Under the pieces are notes generated by a model. That model searched no databases and was not told the DNA's origin. It worked only from the letters and a program-made list of their open reading frames with translations. A stretch of DNA of 64,000 bases, taken from contig JABVXU010000045.1 of NCBI GenBank assembly GCA_013365365.1, positions 124,001 to 188,000 of the forward strand, written 5' to 3'. A program made the position numbers and the translations under genes. Source of the stretch: Cruorifilaria tuberocauda (Eukaryota; Nematoda; Chromadorea; Rhabditida; Onchocercidae). This document shows positions 30,858 to 43,139 of the stretch, piece after piece (the first letter of the stretch is position 1; each line of letters starts with the position of its first letter).

Positions 30858-33742
30858 TTAGTTCGAATTTGCCAATGCTGGTTTGATGGTGGTCCCACGC
30901 CGTATTGTTCCCCAACCAATCAAACGCCAGTGTTTTTCAATGCGCCTTGAAAGCGCTATTTTTTCATTTACTTCGGTGCAAATTGGATCGGTCAGAGCGA
31001 TTTTTGCCGCATCACCTGCAAATATTCAATACAAGTTATTAGGTTACTAAAAATCAAAACATTTTAAGGCCTTTGAGGATATTATTATAAATAATATAAA
31101 TCAAGTATCAAGGAAAAAGAAAAAAAATTGTGGGAACCTTTTACAGCAATAACACGACCACCGGTTGATAATGACCCAATATTAACCATCAGTACTTCGC
31201 CTTTACTCAATTTTTGTACTTTCGCAGCTTTTTTGCCACCTTCGGTACGTACACCAAGTAGCCTTCGCAATAGGAAATATGCAATTTCTATTTCGGTGAA
31301 TATATCTGGCAATGTTCCTACAGCACCAAGAATATGACCCACTAAACGGTCACCGCGACACAATGTTGGATCAATTTTGGTCCCAACGCCAATTAAACCT
31401 GGAAATAGGTTAATTTAAAATTTATGCCTTAGATCGTAACTTCTCTTTCATTTAACACTTTTAATTCACAGCTTTTTCTATTTAAAATTTCGAAATTTTC
31501 ACATGCTGAAAATAACTAAGAACAATTTCTGATTAATAAGTGTTGGTTTGCTGCTTGAACTTGCCATTTTGAAAGAAGATTACAGAAGAATATTCCTACC
31601 ACTAACTAATAAATATAAGAAATGAGGGTACTTTAGATATATCGCTATGAATAGTTTCAATAATAATCTAAAAAATGTTAACAGATTCTTGGAAACATAC
31701 CACCAGGTACGGCATACTGCAACTGATTTTGTTCAGCAAATAATGATACAATACGTGAAAATATGGGTCGACACTGAACTTTTCCATCAGTTGATTTAGA
31801 AACAATACCTGGCCTCACTTCAATTTCCTGTCCGATACGTAAGATTCCTGAAAATAAATCATAAATATACTGGTGCCATATGTAGTATCATCATAATATT
31901 AAACAGAAATTAAATACGTAAACGTACTCTTATATACAACAAAATAACATTCGAAAACGAGTACGTAATCAACAAATCACAGTGAATTTACCAGTAAAAG
32001 GTGATGTGTATAATATATCTGAAACTCAGATGTCATACAAAAATTAATTAATGATTTTTTGAAGCAGTAAAAATAAATAGTTACGCAATTAACGATAATA
32101 TAGTAAATCTTGACTTGAATATTAAAGAAAAAGACACTGCTTTATTATACTTAGGAGGAGGGGTATTTTCAATTCAAACTTTCATATAAACTCTTAAAAA
32201 ACAACGCGAAAAATAAAACACCTCGTAAAATTGATCCACCGGCCACACCACCTTTGAGATTTTCAACTTCGGAACCCGGTTTATTCACATCAAATGAACG
32301 AATGACAATCAGTCGAGCAGCAGACGAGAAATCTCGTAGAGGTACGGGAACTTTTTTGCAAATATACTCACAAACAACCTTAATATCATACGAGAATATG
32401 CAATTTTTTGTTCAAAAAGAATTTGCATAAAACTCAGAAAAAAGTTTCAAATAATTTATGTAAAACCGAAAAAGAAATTATAAATTGGAATACACACGTC
32501 AACATTGTACTTTAGCTGGGCCGATATTGGAATAATTGGTGCACCGTCCGCTACAGTACCCTGCACAAAACTGCGTATATGCTCATATTGTTCTCTAGCT
32601 TGACTTTCCTAAAAAAGTATAAAAACAATTTCACGAGCATTCCATTTTCAAAATTTTCTCGACAAAAGATTTTTTTTTCAAATACACACCTTAATAATAT
32701 CTATTTTATTCTGTAAGATCAATAAATGATTAAGCTGCATGATTTCTACTGCAGCCAAATGTTCTGAAGTTTGCGGCTGCGGACAAGACTCATTCCCTGC
32801 AATTAACAACAAAGCAGCATCCATAACAGCTGCTCCATTCAACATTGTTGCCATAAGAATATCATGGCCAGGACAGTCTACGAATGACACGTGTCTAACA
32901 CATTTAAATTGACCTCCACAGTTGGGCCTTTCACATGGGAATAGGTCAGGAGTGCCTGAACCTGCTGACCTGAAATAATATAAAGAGAATGTAAAGATTA
33001 AATTCTCATTTAAATAATTCATAGATCATGCTATGGTCAATGAAGATGTATAAGATCTTCTAATTCTGTTGATTATATCATTGCATACATAATTAAATTT
33101 ATATATGAAAAACATTAGCTAGTTTTACTTGCGATTAAATAAAATTTCAGTGAAATACAAAGTAAATCCTCGGAATAATTTCGACAACTTTCAACTTTAG
33201 TCATAAATTAGTACTACATACGCTCTATTCAAACAAATAAAAAACCTGTAGCAACTTGGCCTCGGGCATGATTCATTTGTACAACGATAAATTTTTGCGT
33301 TGGCATATCCTAATTTGATCGTAATATTTCGTTCCAGTTCGTTTTTGAATTTGACCGTATGCACACCAGAAATCGCCTTTACTAAGGTAGATTTACCATG
33401 CGCCACATGTCCTATTGTTCCAATGTTGATTGTTGCTTGTCGGCTGATCACCTGAAAATCCAATAAAATATTTTTCCGTCTGGAAATTTTCAAAAGAGAA
33501 ATCATATCTCTACAAGGGATAGAAAGAGATCGCAGAAAAATTCACTTCTTCTGTTAGTGGCGTGAGTATTTTCGGATCCAACCTGCTCAGATCCTGTTTA
33601 GCTAGCCATTCTCCCTGTTCAGCACTTTTTCTCGACTCTTTATCTCCAGCCTCTTCTGAAATTTGCTTTTCATAATTAATCTGAAGAAAAAAATTTCTAT
33701 AATGCTTCGAATGGTAGAGAACAAACCTTTCTTATTATCCAT
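30858..33742 (-). CDS. EIF2S3: eukaryotic translation initiation factor 2 subunit gamma
   Basis: GTP-binding core subunit of eIF2, which delivers initiator Met-tRNA to the 40S ribosome. Exons from the 5' end: 33742-33727, 33655-33546, 33451-33246, 32969-32690, 32608-32498, 32378-32222, 31847-31701, 31398-31138, 31015-30858; 481 residues, all phases closed. G1 is [10 protein letters not shown]3 is DCPGHD within [19 protein letters not shown]4 is LQNKIDI, followed by [14 protein letters not shown]. Domain II-III blocks include [34 protein letters not shown] and SLSTGGRV; the C terminus has [15 protein letters not shown]. The insert after the switch region holds a four-cysteine knuckle (CTNESC and CERPNC). 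The tiny first exon (five codons plus one base) rests on phase and on a good donor; the rest is certain. The exon at 32378 uses an AAG acceptor. Confidence 0.96.
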
Positions 33743-35334
33743 GCTTGAAGCAAGTCCAAAATTTGCGCAATATCTATGGAAATGATTAAAGATCCAGTTG
33801 TAATAATTCTTTTATTATAGTCAAATAACAGCAATTCTGAAAATAGCACATTTGTCATTGACTGCAAGTTAAACACAAAGTGAAGTGATTTTGGACCTTA
33901 AAATTTGAAACTTCATAAATTTCATAGACTTTAAGAAGATTGGGATAAAAATTACATGGGTGAAATTTCACAGACGTGATATTAACTCATCTAAGAAAAG
34001 TCCAAGAAGTTTAAGAAAAATCACGATGCAAATGATGAGCTGCCAGCAAAGTAAAAATAGCGCTTAAAATGAGATGGTACTCAGGTTCCCACTTTTACAG
34101 CTAGAACCGTTCATTAGCTAGACCCATTCACCAATCACTTCTGCTAATGAAATGATTCCCCGCCGACAAAGACACCAAATGATTCCCCACACCGGCAACC
34201 CCGCCAATTCCCTCTGATGACATTCAACAGTCTTACGCCAAATAGGCAATGCAGCCTTCGCAAGAGAGCTGCACCACGCTGAAGATTACCGCCGTAACAG
34301 CACAATATGGGGACGGGCATTCGTGAGTGGGTTGTACGGCGGGAAGAGTGGTCGTGCTCGTGCTCGTTTATATGTTTGTGGGTACGAACGTTGTGCAGTG
34401 CACGACGTGCGTATTAGGTATATTGCGTGGCGTAAACTATGCAAATGGGACTTATTGTCTGACACGCAATTACTAGTTAGGTATTCTTTTTGATCAGAAT
34501 TGGAGCTCGTCAACTTTCAGCACATCATAAACTTTAGTTTCACTATTAATATGCCTTACAGTATCTGCGCCAATAAGAGTTGGCGGTAGTGCCGTAATAT
34601 AAGTGTGAAGGGAATGCTTTATCAGATAATGCCACAGTTATCAATCTTTCAATGATTTATTGCGAAAGGTAAGTCATTCGTCAGGGGCTGGAAGAATTAC
34701 AGAAAAGTTGATGAGCAGCTTTCTCGAGCCAATGAAAGAGTAACTAGAGAGAGAGATGTTGTCTCATGGCATCTGTTATAAACAATTTTCATTGGTTTTC
34801 CTTCTTTTTTTATAAAGTTTGAACTAGCACTTGATACCAAACCGGAGGTTATTTGACATAAAGATAAGTAGCATCACGTAGTCGCATTATCAAGATGTTC
34901 TTCTGAGTTTGCTGACACTATCAAATTTGCACTATCATGCATGAATGAACTTCAGAATTGGATCGTAATATGTCTTGAAGCATAAGCTCATTATTATGGT
35001 TCAGCAATATCGTAACACATCTTCTAGTAGCGATTTATTTGCAACTGGAAACCTTTAATACCAACTTCAAAATTTTCCTCGTGTTTTGAATACACAACTT
35101 AGTTTTTTTTAAAGCATTCGTATACACTTCCATATCGATTTTCTTTTTCAGTTAGCAGAATGTCTAAATGAATTAGTGTGGAGTTTATGGCTGTTTTTCT
35201 CTTTCATTCTTTAGCAGCAGAGTCTTAAGAGGCAGTGGTTTCTGGTAACGCTATCACATTTGTCTTTTTTTGTAGGGTCAATATCTTGTTTTATGTAATC
35301 ATATACAGTAATAGATTGCAATGTTTTTCAGTGA
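33743..35334. other. divergent eIF2 gamma/IMPase intergenic region
   Basis: About 1.6 kb. Bases roughly 34120-34420 are clearly richer in G+C and CpG than the surroundings, and contain a 12-base direct repeat AAATGATTCCCC at 34150-34161 and 34177-34188. Probably promoter sequence for one or both divergent genes. The minus-strand ORF 34286-34513 looks like a by-product of this composition. Confidence 0.4.
35327..35331 (+). promoter_or_regulatory. probable trans-splice acceptor of IMPase
   Basis: TTTTTCAG ends at 35331, three bases (an in-frame TGA) before the first ATG at 35335. No upstream coding sequence is implied, so a spliced-leader acceptor is likely. Confidence 0.5.
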
Positions 35335-37577
35335 ATGAATATGAGTTGCCAGCTACTTCATCCTGATGAGGACAGATTTTTCATTTTCGCTCTGAATCTT
35401 GTTAATAAAGCAGGAATAGTAAGTTTCTAAGTTTCTAAAGAAATATTATATGCTTTGATATATGTTCTATTTCAATTCTGCAGCTGGTTCGAACCGCCTT
35501 CGAACAGCCATGTTCGGAAGTGCACACCAAAATGTCGAACACTGATTTGGTGACAGAAACAGACCAGGCGGTTGAGAAAATGTTAATCGAGAATCTTTCG
35601 AAAGAATTCCCTGATCATAAGTTAGCTTTTACCACCACTTCTAAGATTTTATGGATGCTACCGAAATGCAATGCACTGGAACATTTCGTTGGAGCCATTG
35701 TATCGCGGCTATAAAATCAAGTCTTTCATCTATTTGTACTATTTCTTCATGATTTTCTTAAAGTTTTCTGATATATATATTGGTTTCTTTTTCATGCTCA
35801 GAAAAGCAATATTTTAATTTTTCTATTCGTGTACTGCAGTGAAATCGTCCGTTCCCTACTGTAATCATGGAAATGCTTCAGGTATTGACTTTCAGATAAT
35901 TATTGTAAAGTGTATTTTCAAGGTTTATTGGCGAAGAATCTGTGGCAAGTGGTGCAAAAATCGACTACACCGATGCACCCACTTGGATTATTGATCCAAT
36001 CGATGGCACTACGAACTTCGTTCATAGGTAGTATAAGTGATGGAAATATTGATGAATTATTTTCATTTTCGTATTTGATCAAGTATAACCAGATGCAGCT
36101 GATTAAATATTGCTTGGTTTTTAATTTTCGGTATTTAAAAGTAATAGAAATGGATATTAGTGATATGTTTCACACCACTAAAATTGCAGAATTCCAATAA
36201 TCGCTATATGTGTAGGGCTGGCTATTAAGAAACAATTACGTGCCGGTATTGTTTATAATCCAATTACTAAAGAACTCTATACGGCGCAATCAGGACGAGG
36301 AGCTTTTCGAAATGGTTTTCCAATTCATGTTTCTACTACGAAAGGTAGTATTATTTTAATTGGCTATAAATATTTAATGGGTGCTTTTAAAAAACAATTC
36401 TTTTCCATAACTGATGCAATATTTTTAGAACTAACTCGGTTTTTTGAAAAAAGGGATCCACGTTGATCTGTCTTGCTGGTTATCAATTGTGATATCTACA
36501 GAAATAAATCGATGCCTAATTGGTCAGTCTCATGGGATTCATAATTTGGTCCAATTTGGTGAAAAATGGTTGAAAATCACGATGGATAACCATAGTCGAC
36601 AATGTCTTGCAGGCATTCGAGGGTAATTTTCATATTTTATTCATTTTTAGATAAAATAGCTAGTGGAAGTTGTCTTACAAGTTCTACATCTTTTCATAGA
36701 TATTATATTCAGAAGCACCGCCATGTAATTTATTGCTGTAATATCTTGCAGGACCCGAAAAGTTCACATTTAGTCTTCTGGAAATCTTTCTGAACTCACT
36801 TGCAAGCAGTTATTCTTTGTCTTTCGATAATTTTCATTTTTCTATTATTCTGATTTGTTTGTTATTAAAACCTACCTTCTAAGTAGAATAGCCTTCATTG
36901 TTCGTTCAATTATAGTTGTAATTGAAATTTTGATCTCAGAATCTGTGGTCGCTGTTCTGATTTTAAGGCAGAACTTGAAAGATAACAATCTGTTGCCTTT
37001 TGCAGAGTCTTATTGATTTAGGCATCGTTCATTCGGCTCTGCAGCTATGAATATGGTCTATGTGGCGCAAGGTATGTTAGACGCATTTGTTGAATATGGT
37101 CTGCACGCCTGGGATGTTGCTGCTGCTGGGATCATTGTAAAAGAAGCTGGTGGCGTGTTACTTGATCCAGCAGGTAATAGAAAATCTCAGAAAAAATGGT
37201 TGTTTTTGTCTCTTGAGACAACTATTGTCTCAGAGCTGAATTTGTTTATGTGTGTGACACTGCCTAATTTCGAGACAACTTGGTCATTTTGTATTTTTTT
37301 GAACTTCTGCGAAACTTTAAATAGTGGAAATTATTTCATTTCTTTAAAACATTGTCGATTCTGAGCATTTGTAAATTTTGATGTCTTTTTTGATTTCAGC
37401 AATAATTTTTACCAAAATTAATCGTTTGGCTTGCTTTTGATGTTTGATAAACATACAGATATTGCAGGAGCCGAATTTGATATTATGAGTCGTCGAGTTC
37501 TCTGCACTTCAACGCCTGAGCTGGCTAAGGCAATAGAATCAACTCTTAGTCATGTTGAGTACGAGAAGGAAGGATAA
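35335..37577 (+). CDS. IMPA1: inositol monophosphatase (IMPA/TTX-7 type)
   Basis: Mg2+-dependent, Li+-sensitive phosphatase that releases free inositol for phosphoinositide signalling; the C. elegans relative TTX-7 acts in sensory neurons. Exons: 35335-35418, 35484-35620, 35923-36027, 36190-36344, 36454-36622, 37022-37173, 37468-37577; 303 residues, phases closed. Seen: [14 protein letters not shown], metal site GEES with [42 protein letters not shown], and the second metal signature [15 protein letters not shown], then [10 protein letters not shown]. An in-frame TGA just before the first ATG bounds the start. The fifth exon is the most diverged; its join to the sixth reads [12 protein letters not shown], two residues longer than the usual GIRSFGSAA, so that donor or acceptor may be off by a few bases. 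AAG acceptors occur at 35922 and 36453. Confidence 0.93.
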
Positions 37578-38299
37578 ATTCATAATGCTCTCATCTTTTT
37601 TTTGTTATTCTTAACGTTGCCTATTAGAATTAGAAATCCTTTCCATTTTCTATCGTTTTATCTCTATTGATTTTTATTTCCCAGTCTTGTGGAATTTTCC
37701 CCTCATAATACTGTTGTAAAAAAATAATGTTTTATTTTTTTTTAAGCTGTTAGAGCTATCTCACTATGTCATTTTGCATTATTTGCTCGAGTTTTTCTTT
37801 ATTTTGAGTAGATTCATCAAATATAGGTCCATTATCATCATCAAAAAATATGATTTGTCATTGATAGGATTCGTAATTATTTAGAAGTCATGAGAAGAGA
37901 ATAATTGGAACATAATTAGAAAGATTTTACTGTAATGTATTCGCATTTAATAGCTCAGAAGTGTCATGGTATACTTGCACTATGTCACTCTATGAAATAA
38001 AGTAGCAAATAGCTTAATTATCATTTAGTGTCTTCGTTGGTTGTGACACCATCTTTATTTCTTTCACTAAAACATCAAAAGAAAGAAGACAAGTTCCCAT
38101 ATTACCATTGGTCAGCTGATATTTTCAAAAAATGAATGGGAAGAAAAGAGAACTTGAAGGGTGCTTTGCGTTTTTATAGAGGTGGCGTTGATTTTTAGAA
38201 AGGTTACGTATGCTATGCAGGATGAAAGTGCTGTTTAGGGGGAACGATCCGAGCGTGTTTCATCATTTTCGGTAATTTGTAAGATATAACTGCTGGATA
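37578..38299 (+). other. intergenic IMPase-dynein light chain
   Basis: 720 bases with no gene. An AATAAA at about 37995-38000 could be the IMPase polyadenylation signal, 420 bases past its stop. Otherwise featureless AT-rich sequence. Confidence 0.45.
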
Positions 38300-39281
38300 A
38301 TGATGGGCGACACACACCCTGCCGAAGTTAGTAGTATTCGTTTTCCTTGAACTTGAAGATATCTTTGATTTTATTTTTTAAAAGAAGTCTTGAATGATGT
38401 CTGATTTTGATTTTTGGATGAATTATCTATTTATGAATTTCAGAATTCTGCTTCTCACTTAGTACCTCTCAGTCAGGAAGTTCAAACTATTAGCAAAGAG
38501 GTAAGTTTACATGTCTGATCGTTAACTGTATGAGGTGAGGTAGGTTCAAGTGCATAATCTCATCTTTCTACCTCCGTTTTTTATAATTTTCCTTCCAAAA
38601 TCTGTAGTCTAGGATTAGGAATTACTATAACTCAAGTTCATCTTAACATTTGGTTTTAGGCTTTGGATAATATAATTGGTAACAGTCCATACTGGCATGT
38701 TACAACAAATCAATGGAGCCAGCAAGCTGTAGAAACAATTACCACTAATCTGGTAAAACTTAACAAACCCTATAAATACATCGGTGAGTGCTTCAACCGA
38801 CTTTTCCTTTTATATTTCTTTCATTAAACATTATGTATTTCTGTTCTTGCTTATTAATCCAAACCTTTATAATCTGGTAAAATATTACAATATAGATATA
38901 TGGAAAAAAGGTTTTGAAGATTCATCATTAAATTCTTGCACATGGTTTAATTGTTTTCTATTTTTTTCAGTAACTTGCGTGATTATGCAGACAAATACTG
39001 GTGCAGGCCTTAGCGTGTCGAGCACTTGCTACTGGGATAAGGCAACTGACTGTAAATATTTTTCAAATTTTTTTCTATTATTTTTCTATTTAATTAATTT
39101 CTTTGCGTTGTATTTATGGTGAAATTTCAAAGAATTTTTTTTAATAGTGTCATCGCATTATTACAGTTGCTTTCTTCATTTTACGCTTAAAGCAGTTTGT
39201 GTTTTTTCAGTGTCATTCACAGTTCGATGGGAAAACAAATCAGTTGTCACAATTGTTAACGTTTTCGCAGTTGCCATATGA
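38300..39281 (+). CDS. DYNLT1: Tctex-type dynein light chain (DYNLT)
   Basis: Small light chain of cytoplasmic dynein that binds the intermediate chain and cargo adaptors. Exons: 38300-38326, 38444-38500, 38660-38783, 38971-39051, 39211-39281; 119 residues, phases closed. Recognised by VQTISKEALDNIIGN, then YWHVTTNQW, VKLNKPYKYI joined to VTCVIMQTNTGAGL, SSTCYWDKATD, and the C-terminal strand SFTVRWENKSV ending FAVAI. Length and block order match DYNLT1/DYNLT3; I cannot say which vertebrate paralogue is closer. The start has two adjacent ATGs (38300 and 38303). Confidence 0.93.
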
Positions 39282-41174
39282 TGTAGCTAGGCATGCTATA
39301 TCAGAAGCATCATCATCATCAATGTTCATGATAATATGTATCATTTATTACTATTGTTTACCATAAGTTATGAGCATTGTTTTCTATTTTATGGATTTTT
39401 TTTGGTGAAGTGACCTTCTTTTCTCCTTCCTGCTCTTCATTGCTTTCCTTTTTTTCTTTTTTTCACTGTATCGGTAGTGTGTCGCATTTCCGTATGTTGT
39501 TAAGATTAAATGGTAATATATTGCTACGCGTATGATGTATTCATTTCCGTATCTTTTGCTCTTAAATAGGTTTCGGCTTCACACATATCCTCAGCCTCTT
39601 TCATCTTACGTTCCATTATTTTAAAGTAAATATTTCAGGATTCTGTACCATGAAATAAGAATAATTTAAAATTTCTAAATGTACTACCCTCTGTTGCGTT
39701 GTATGATATGAGGAATAATGTACCTTGTATCAAGTGTGGGATTTTTGTTATATCTTTCACTAATAGACATGAAAATGAAATGACGTGGAAAATGTCATAA
39801 TGTTGCTTGCAGGAAAATCATTTCAAAATGCCATATGTACTAGGTACACTTGAAAATCAATCACTAAACAGATCAGATCACGGCAAATGACAAGCGTCGA
39901 CTCCGCTCGTACTTGTCAAAAATTTCGTGCAGAACAACAAAACTAAATTATCACATTTCATAAGGGGGAACGAAAACGACTTGATGTAGTTCATTTTTTA
40001 GCGTTTTGTATGTACTGTTTAAGTTTCGATGTATCAGTAATTGTCATCTGCCTTATCTGTTCGTTCCGACTGACTCTGCGAATTGCATTCTCGACTCCTT
40101 GTCTATCTGATGATCTTAAAATACTTATCTGCTATCAAGTTTTTAGCTTCCATAGGCCATTATTGAAAACTCTTAAGTTGTTTCCATTTTATTGCTCATC
40201 TGTTTTTCTTCTTCATTGTTAGTGTTCGAGTAAAGTTATATTGAATTAAGAAATAATGAATTTTTGATAGAAGCACATCCGTATTTCCACAGATAATTGG
40301 TGTCATGCAGCATAATTACGATTTCATTATTTTGCTTCGACGGAAAATATCTAATGTTCTAATGGACTGTAATACAGTGTATCAGTTTATTTAATATCTT
40401 TAATACCGAAATTTGCAGGATCAGCCTTCAAAAAAGTAAGACAAGCTGAAAAAACTAACACAAAATTTTGGTGTCATAATTGTGGTTTCATATATGCAAA
40501 GACCTATAGCAACTAATATCCCTAAATGGATTGTACTGCTGGTAGCCAGTGAAGTAATAGCGTAGACATCTTGGTTTGTAATATACTTTTTGGAAACGTT
40601 TAAAAATGATTTCGCCTTATAACTAAGTTAAGACATCGAGACTACTAACCAAAAGTGAATTGAAACAAGTCCGCATTTAATATTTATAGTGGGAAGCCGT
40701 TGTTTCTTTTCCATGACTGAAAATTTCTGTAAATAAAGTCATATGAAGTAAGGAAGTGTACAACGTAAAGCACAAGCAAAACAAAAGGCTGATACAAAAA
40801 GTAATGAGTAAAAGGAAAATATTTTTGGGTTCTGGACTACTGCCGACGAAAATTTAAGTTTTTAAAATTTACACCAAAATCACCACTCCCATTTAGAAGC
40901 TCAGTTGACTAAAAGTATAAGAAAGTCCGGAAATTGATAAATAATAAAGTCGATCTAACAGCTTAACTGCTCAAAAAATGACAAGAATGATATTTGCTCC
41001 ATATTAAATTTAATTTTTTAAGGATCTAAATTTTATTTCAATGAAAATTGTACTCAAGTGACTTTGCAATGCATGGAACAAAATACTCAAGTATTTCTAT
41101 CGGCAGCAAAAGTACCCGTTACAAAAATAAAGAACAAGACTAAGAAGTGACTCTTTTTTCGATTTCGATTTGCT
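39282..41174. other. intergenic DYNLT-BLCAP (convergent)
   Basis: About 1.9 kb. No gene recognised. A short frame near 40418-40516 follows a TTTGCAG acceptor and encodes a CHNCG pair of cysteines, but lacks a partner exon in phase. The rest is AT-rich UTR or spacer. Confidence 0.45.
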
Positions 41175-41867
41175 TCATAAAAGCCATTGCCTTTTCTCGC
41201 GAACATATGAGCACATTTCTCCGTTGAAAACAGTATCACAGGAAGGCCAAAATATGCAAGAATCACTATCGCTCCAACACAGTAGCCCAACGGCCGTGAA
41301 GAATATTATAGAGCATATATAACACGGCCTGAAATGAATAATAACATTTCGAGTTGATACTTGCATTGAAAATGTTTGAAGAAAAATGCTTTAAATTTTG
41401 AGGAAAAATGCTTTGATGGCAGTAAGAAATGTTTTTTCCGCTCTGCTGAATCTCGACACACTTTAACAAGGAGAAGTGTATGTAAAAAGAAACAAAACTA
41501 TTACTCATTAACAAAAGTATATTGATTGCCGTGGTTTTTGAAATATTAGCTAGGATAATTTATGACATATCAATATTCAATGTTCCCAAATATGCTATTA
41601 CTAGACAGCATGAGATTTATAATGCATCAGAAGAAGTCAATACCAACTACTGAAAGTAGAATTTATAAATATGTATTGTCTGATTTTCTTCGCCTTTTAT
41701 ATAAATTAGTAAAAGAAATGATAAAATGACGAAAACACAAACCTTCTTTCCATGAAAAATCCGACAACATAAAACCACATGAAAAGAGCCTGGTCAATAA
41801 TAAATGTTGGATGAAGCCAATGCTTGGGTATGAGTAGAACGGGAATTAGCCATTGTAAACAATACAT
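41175..41867 (-). CDS. BLCAP: BLCAP homologue (bladder cancer-associated protein family)
   Basis: Small membrane protein of the BLCAP family (Pfam BC10 family), of unsettled biochemical role. Two exons from the 5' end: 41867-41743 and 41328-41175, phase 2 junction, 92 residues (87 in human). The N terminus MYCLQWLIPVLLIPK is nearly identical to the vertebrate protein, followed by the hydrophobic FMWFYVVGFFMERRPCYIC, matching the family block ending ERKPCTIC, and a Cys-rich second half. Tyr2, Gln5 and Lys15, the three sites recoded by A-to-I editing in mammals, are all present. Two transmembrane stretches are visible (about residues 4-14 plus 25-38, and 44-60). The first half is firm; the tail after residue 60 has diverged from vertebrates. 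Confidence 0.88.
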
Positions 41868-42248
41868 TTTTCGCACTTTTTGAAATCTTCAGCAATAAGC
41901 GGACTTTAAAAACTAATAATCAAAGATGTTCCTTGTATCCTAGTCTACCACCATCATCATCAAACCGTTTGATTAGTCAGCTAAATAATACGGAATGACC
42001 TAAGAAACTAAAATTGCACTCTGACAAAATATCTTCTTGCTATGTCAGCTACGATATACGCTTTAGAATCTGAATACATCTAATAAAATTAACAATGAGG
42101 CATTATCTGAAATATTACGTTATGTAATCTCTGGTGCAGATACTAAGTCTCTGCCTATTCACGTACCAATTTCCCCAGCTATCACTATAACATCTAAACA
42201 ACCGGCCCCGAGAACCACCCCTGCAGTAACCCCGGAATTGAAATTATT

Positions 42249-42404
42249 ATTCCATCCACCCACGAGCATTTTCTGCATAAGACCCTTCTCAGGGACGCGG
42301 CAACATTTCAAGCACAGGAATCGTCTTGCCCGCAGTGATCGAATTACCGGAATCTGGGGTTAACTTATCTGGACAGTCATTGCGGTGATCTGGGTGGATG
42401 GAAT
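42249..42404. repeat. 14-base inverted repeat in a G+C-rich patch
   Basis: ATTCCATCCACCCA at 42249-42262 is the exact reverse complement of 42391-42404. The enclosed 128 bases are unusually G+C-rich for this window. It lies about 400-550 bases upstream of the BLCAP start. Confidence 0.5.
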
Positions 42405-43095
42405 CTCTTCTTGTTCTCACACGAACTCTTCTTGTGAAGGTAATTTGAATTGATTGATTTGTTTCACAGGCAAAGAATTTTTTTTAAGAGATTATTCTTC
42501 GCAGTAGGAATATTTTATGGCAATTATAGTTTCAATTGATCAAGACTTCTTCCTAATTAGGGGTTATAGAAATAATCATTGATTAATCTAAATGGGAATT
42601 GGTGAGTATCTAACTGAATTAGATGATGAAACTGACTGTTGCAGTAGATTATAAGACTGATTCTTCGTTTATTGTTTAGAAGATTGACAATTTTGACGAC
42701 TATTCGACAGTGATTTTATAGTGATCCTTGCATCAGATTCGAAATTTATTATAAACAGAGAATTGTATGGTATAAAAAACCGATCATCATGGTACTTCTG
42801 ACTTAGATTTCAGGCAAAAAATGGTAATTGATCATATAAATTAAATTAAAATTTTCACAAACACTATTATCGATCATCTAATTGACAGTTTTTTGTTAAT
42901 AATTTGCGATAATATAAATTTATGCAAAATGCTTTTATAGTTATAAAATCATCAGGATTTTTCGGGTTTCCCGATATTTCTCTTGTTTAATGAAGTATTT
43001 TATCAAACATTCAATTTCTATCAATGGATTTTTTCATGTCTTTCTGATAACGAAATCTGGACGGGACGTACTAGATGAAATTGTCTCATAGAATA

Positions 43096-43139
43096 TATCA
43101 ACTATAAACTATAAAGAACATATCAACTATAAAGAACAT
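43096..43139 (+). repeat. short 18-base tandem repeat
   Basis: ACTATAAAGAACAT recurs at 43108-43121 and 43126-43139 within ATATCA-ACTATAAA units. Two to three copies only. Confidence 0.5.

Noticed and set aside
40418..40516. Short frame with a CHNCG cysteine pair after TTTGCAG
   Set aside because: No partner exon in phase, cannot continue the dynein light chain (it would create a stop), and too short to judge.
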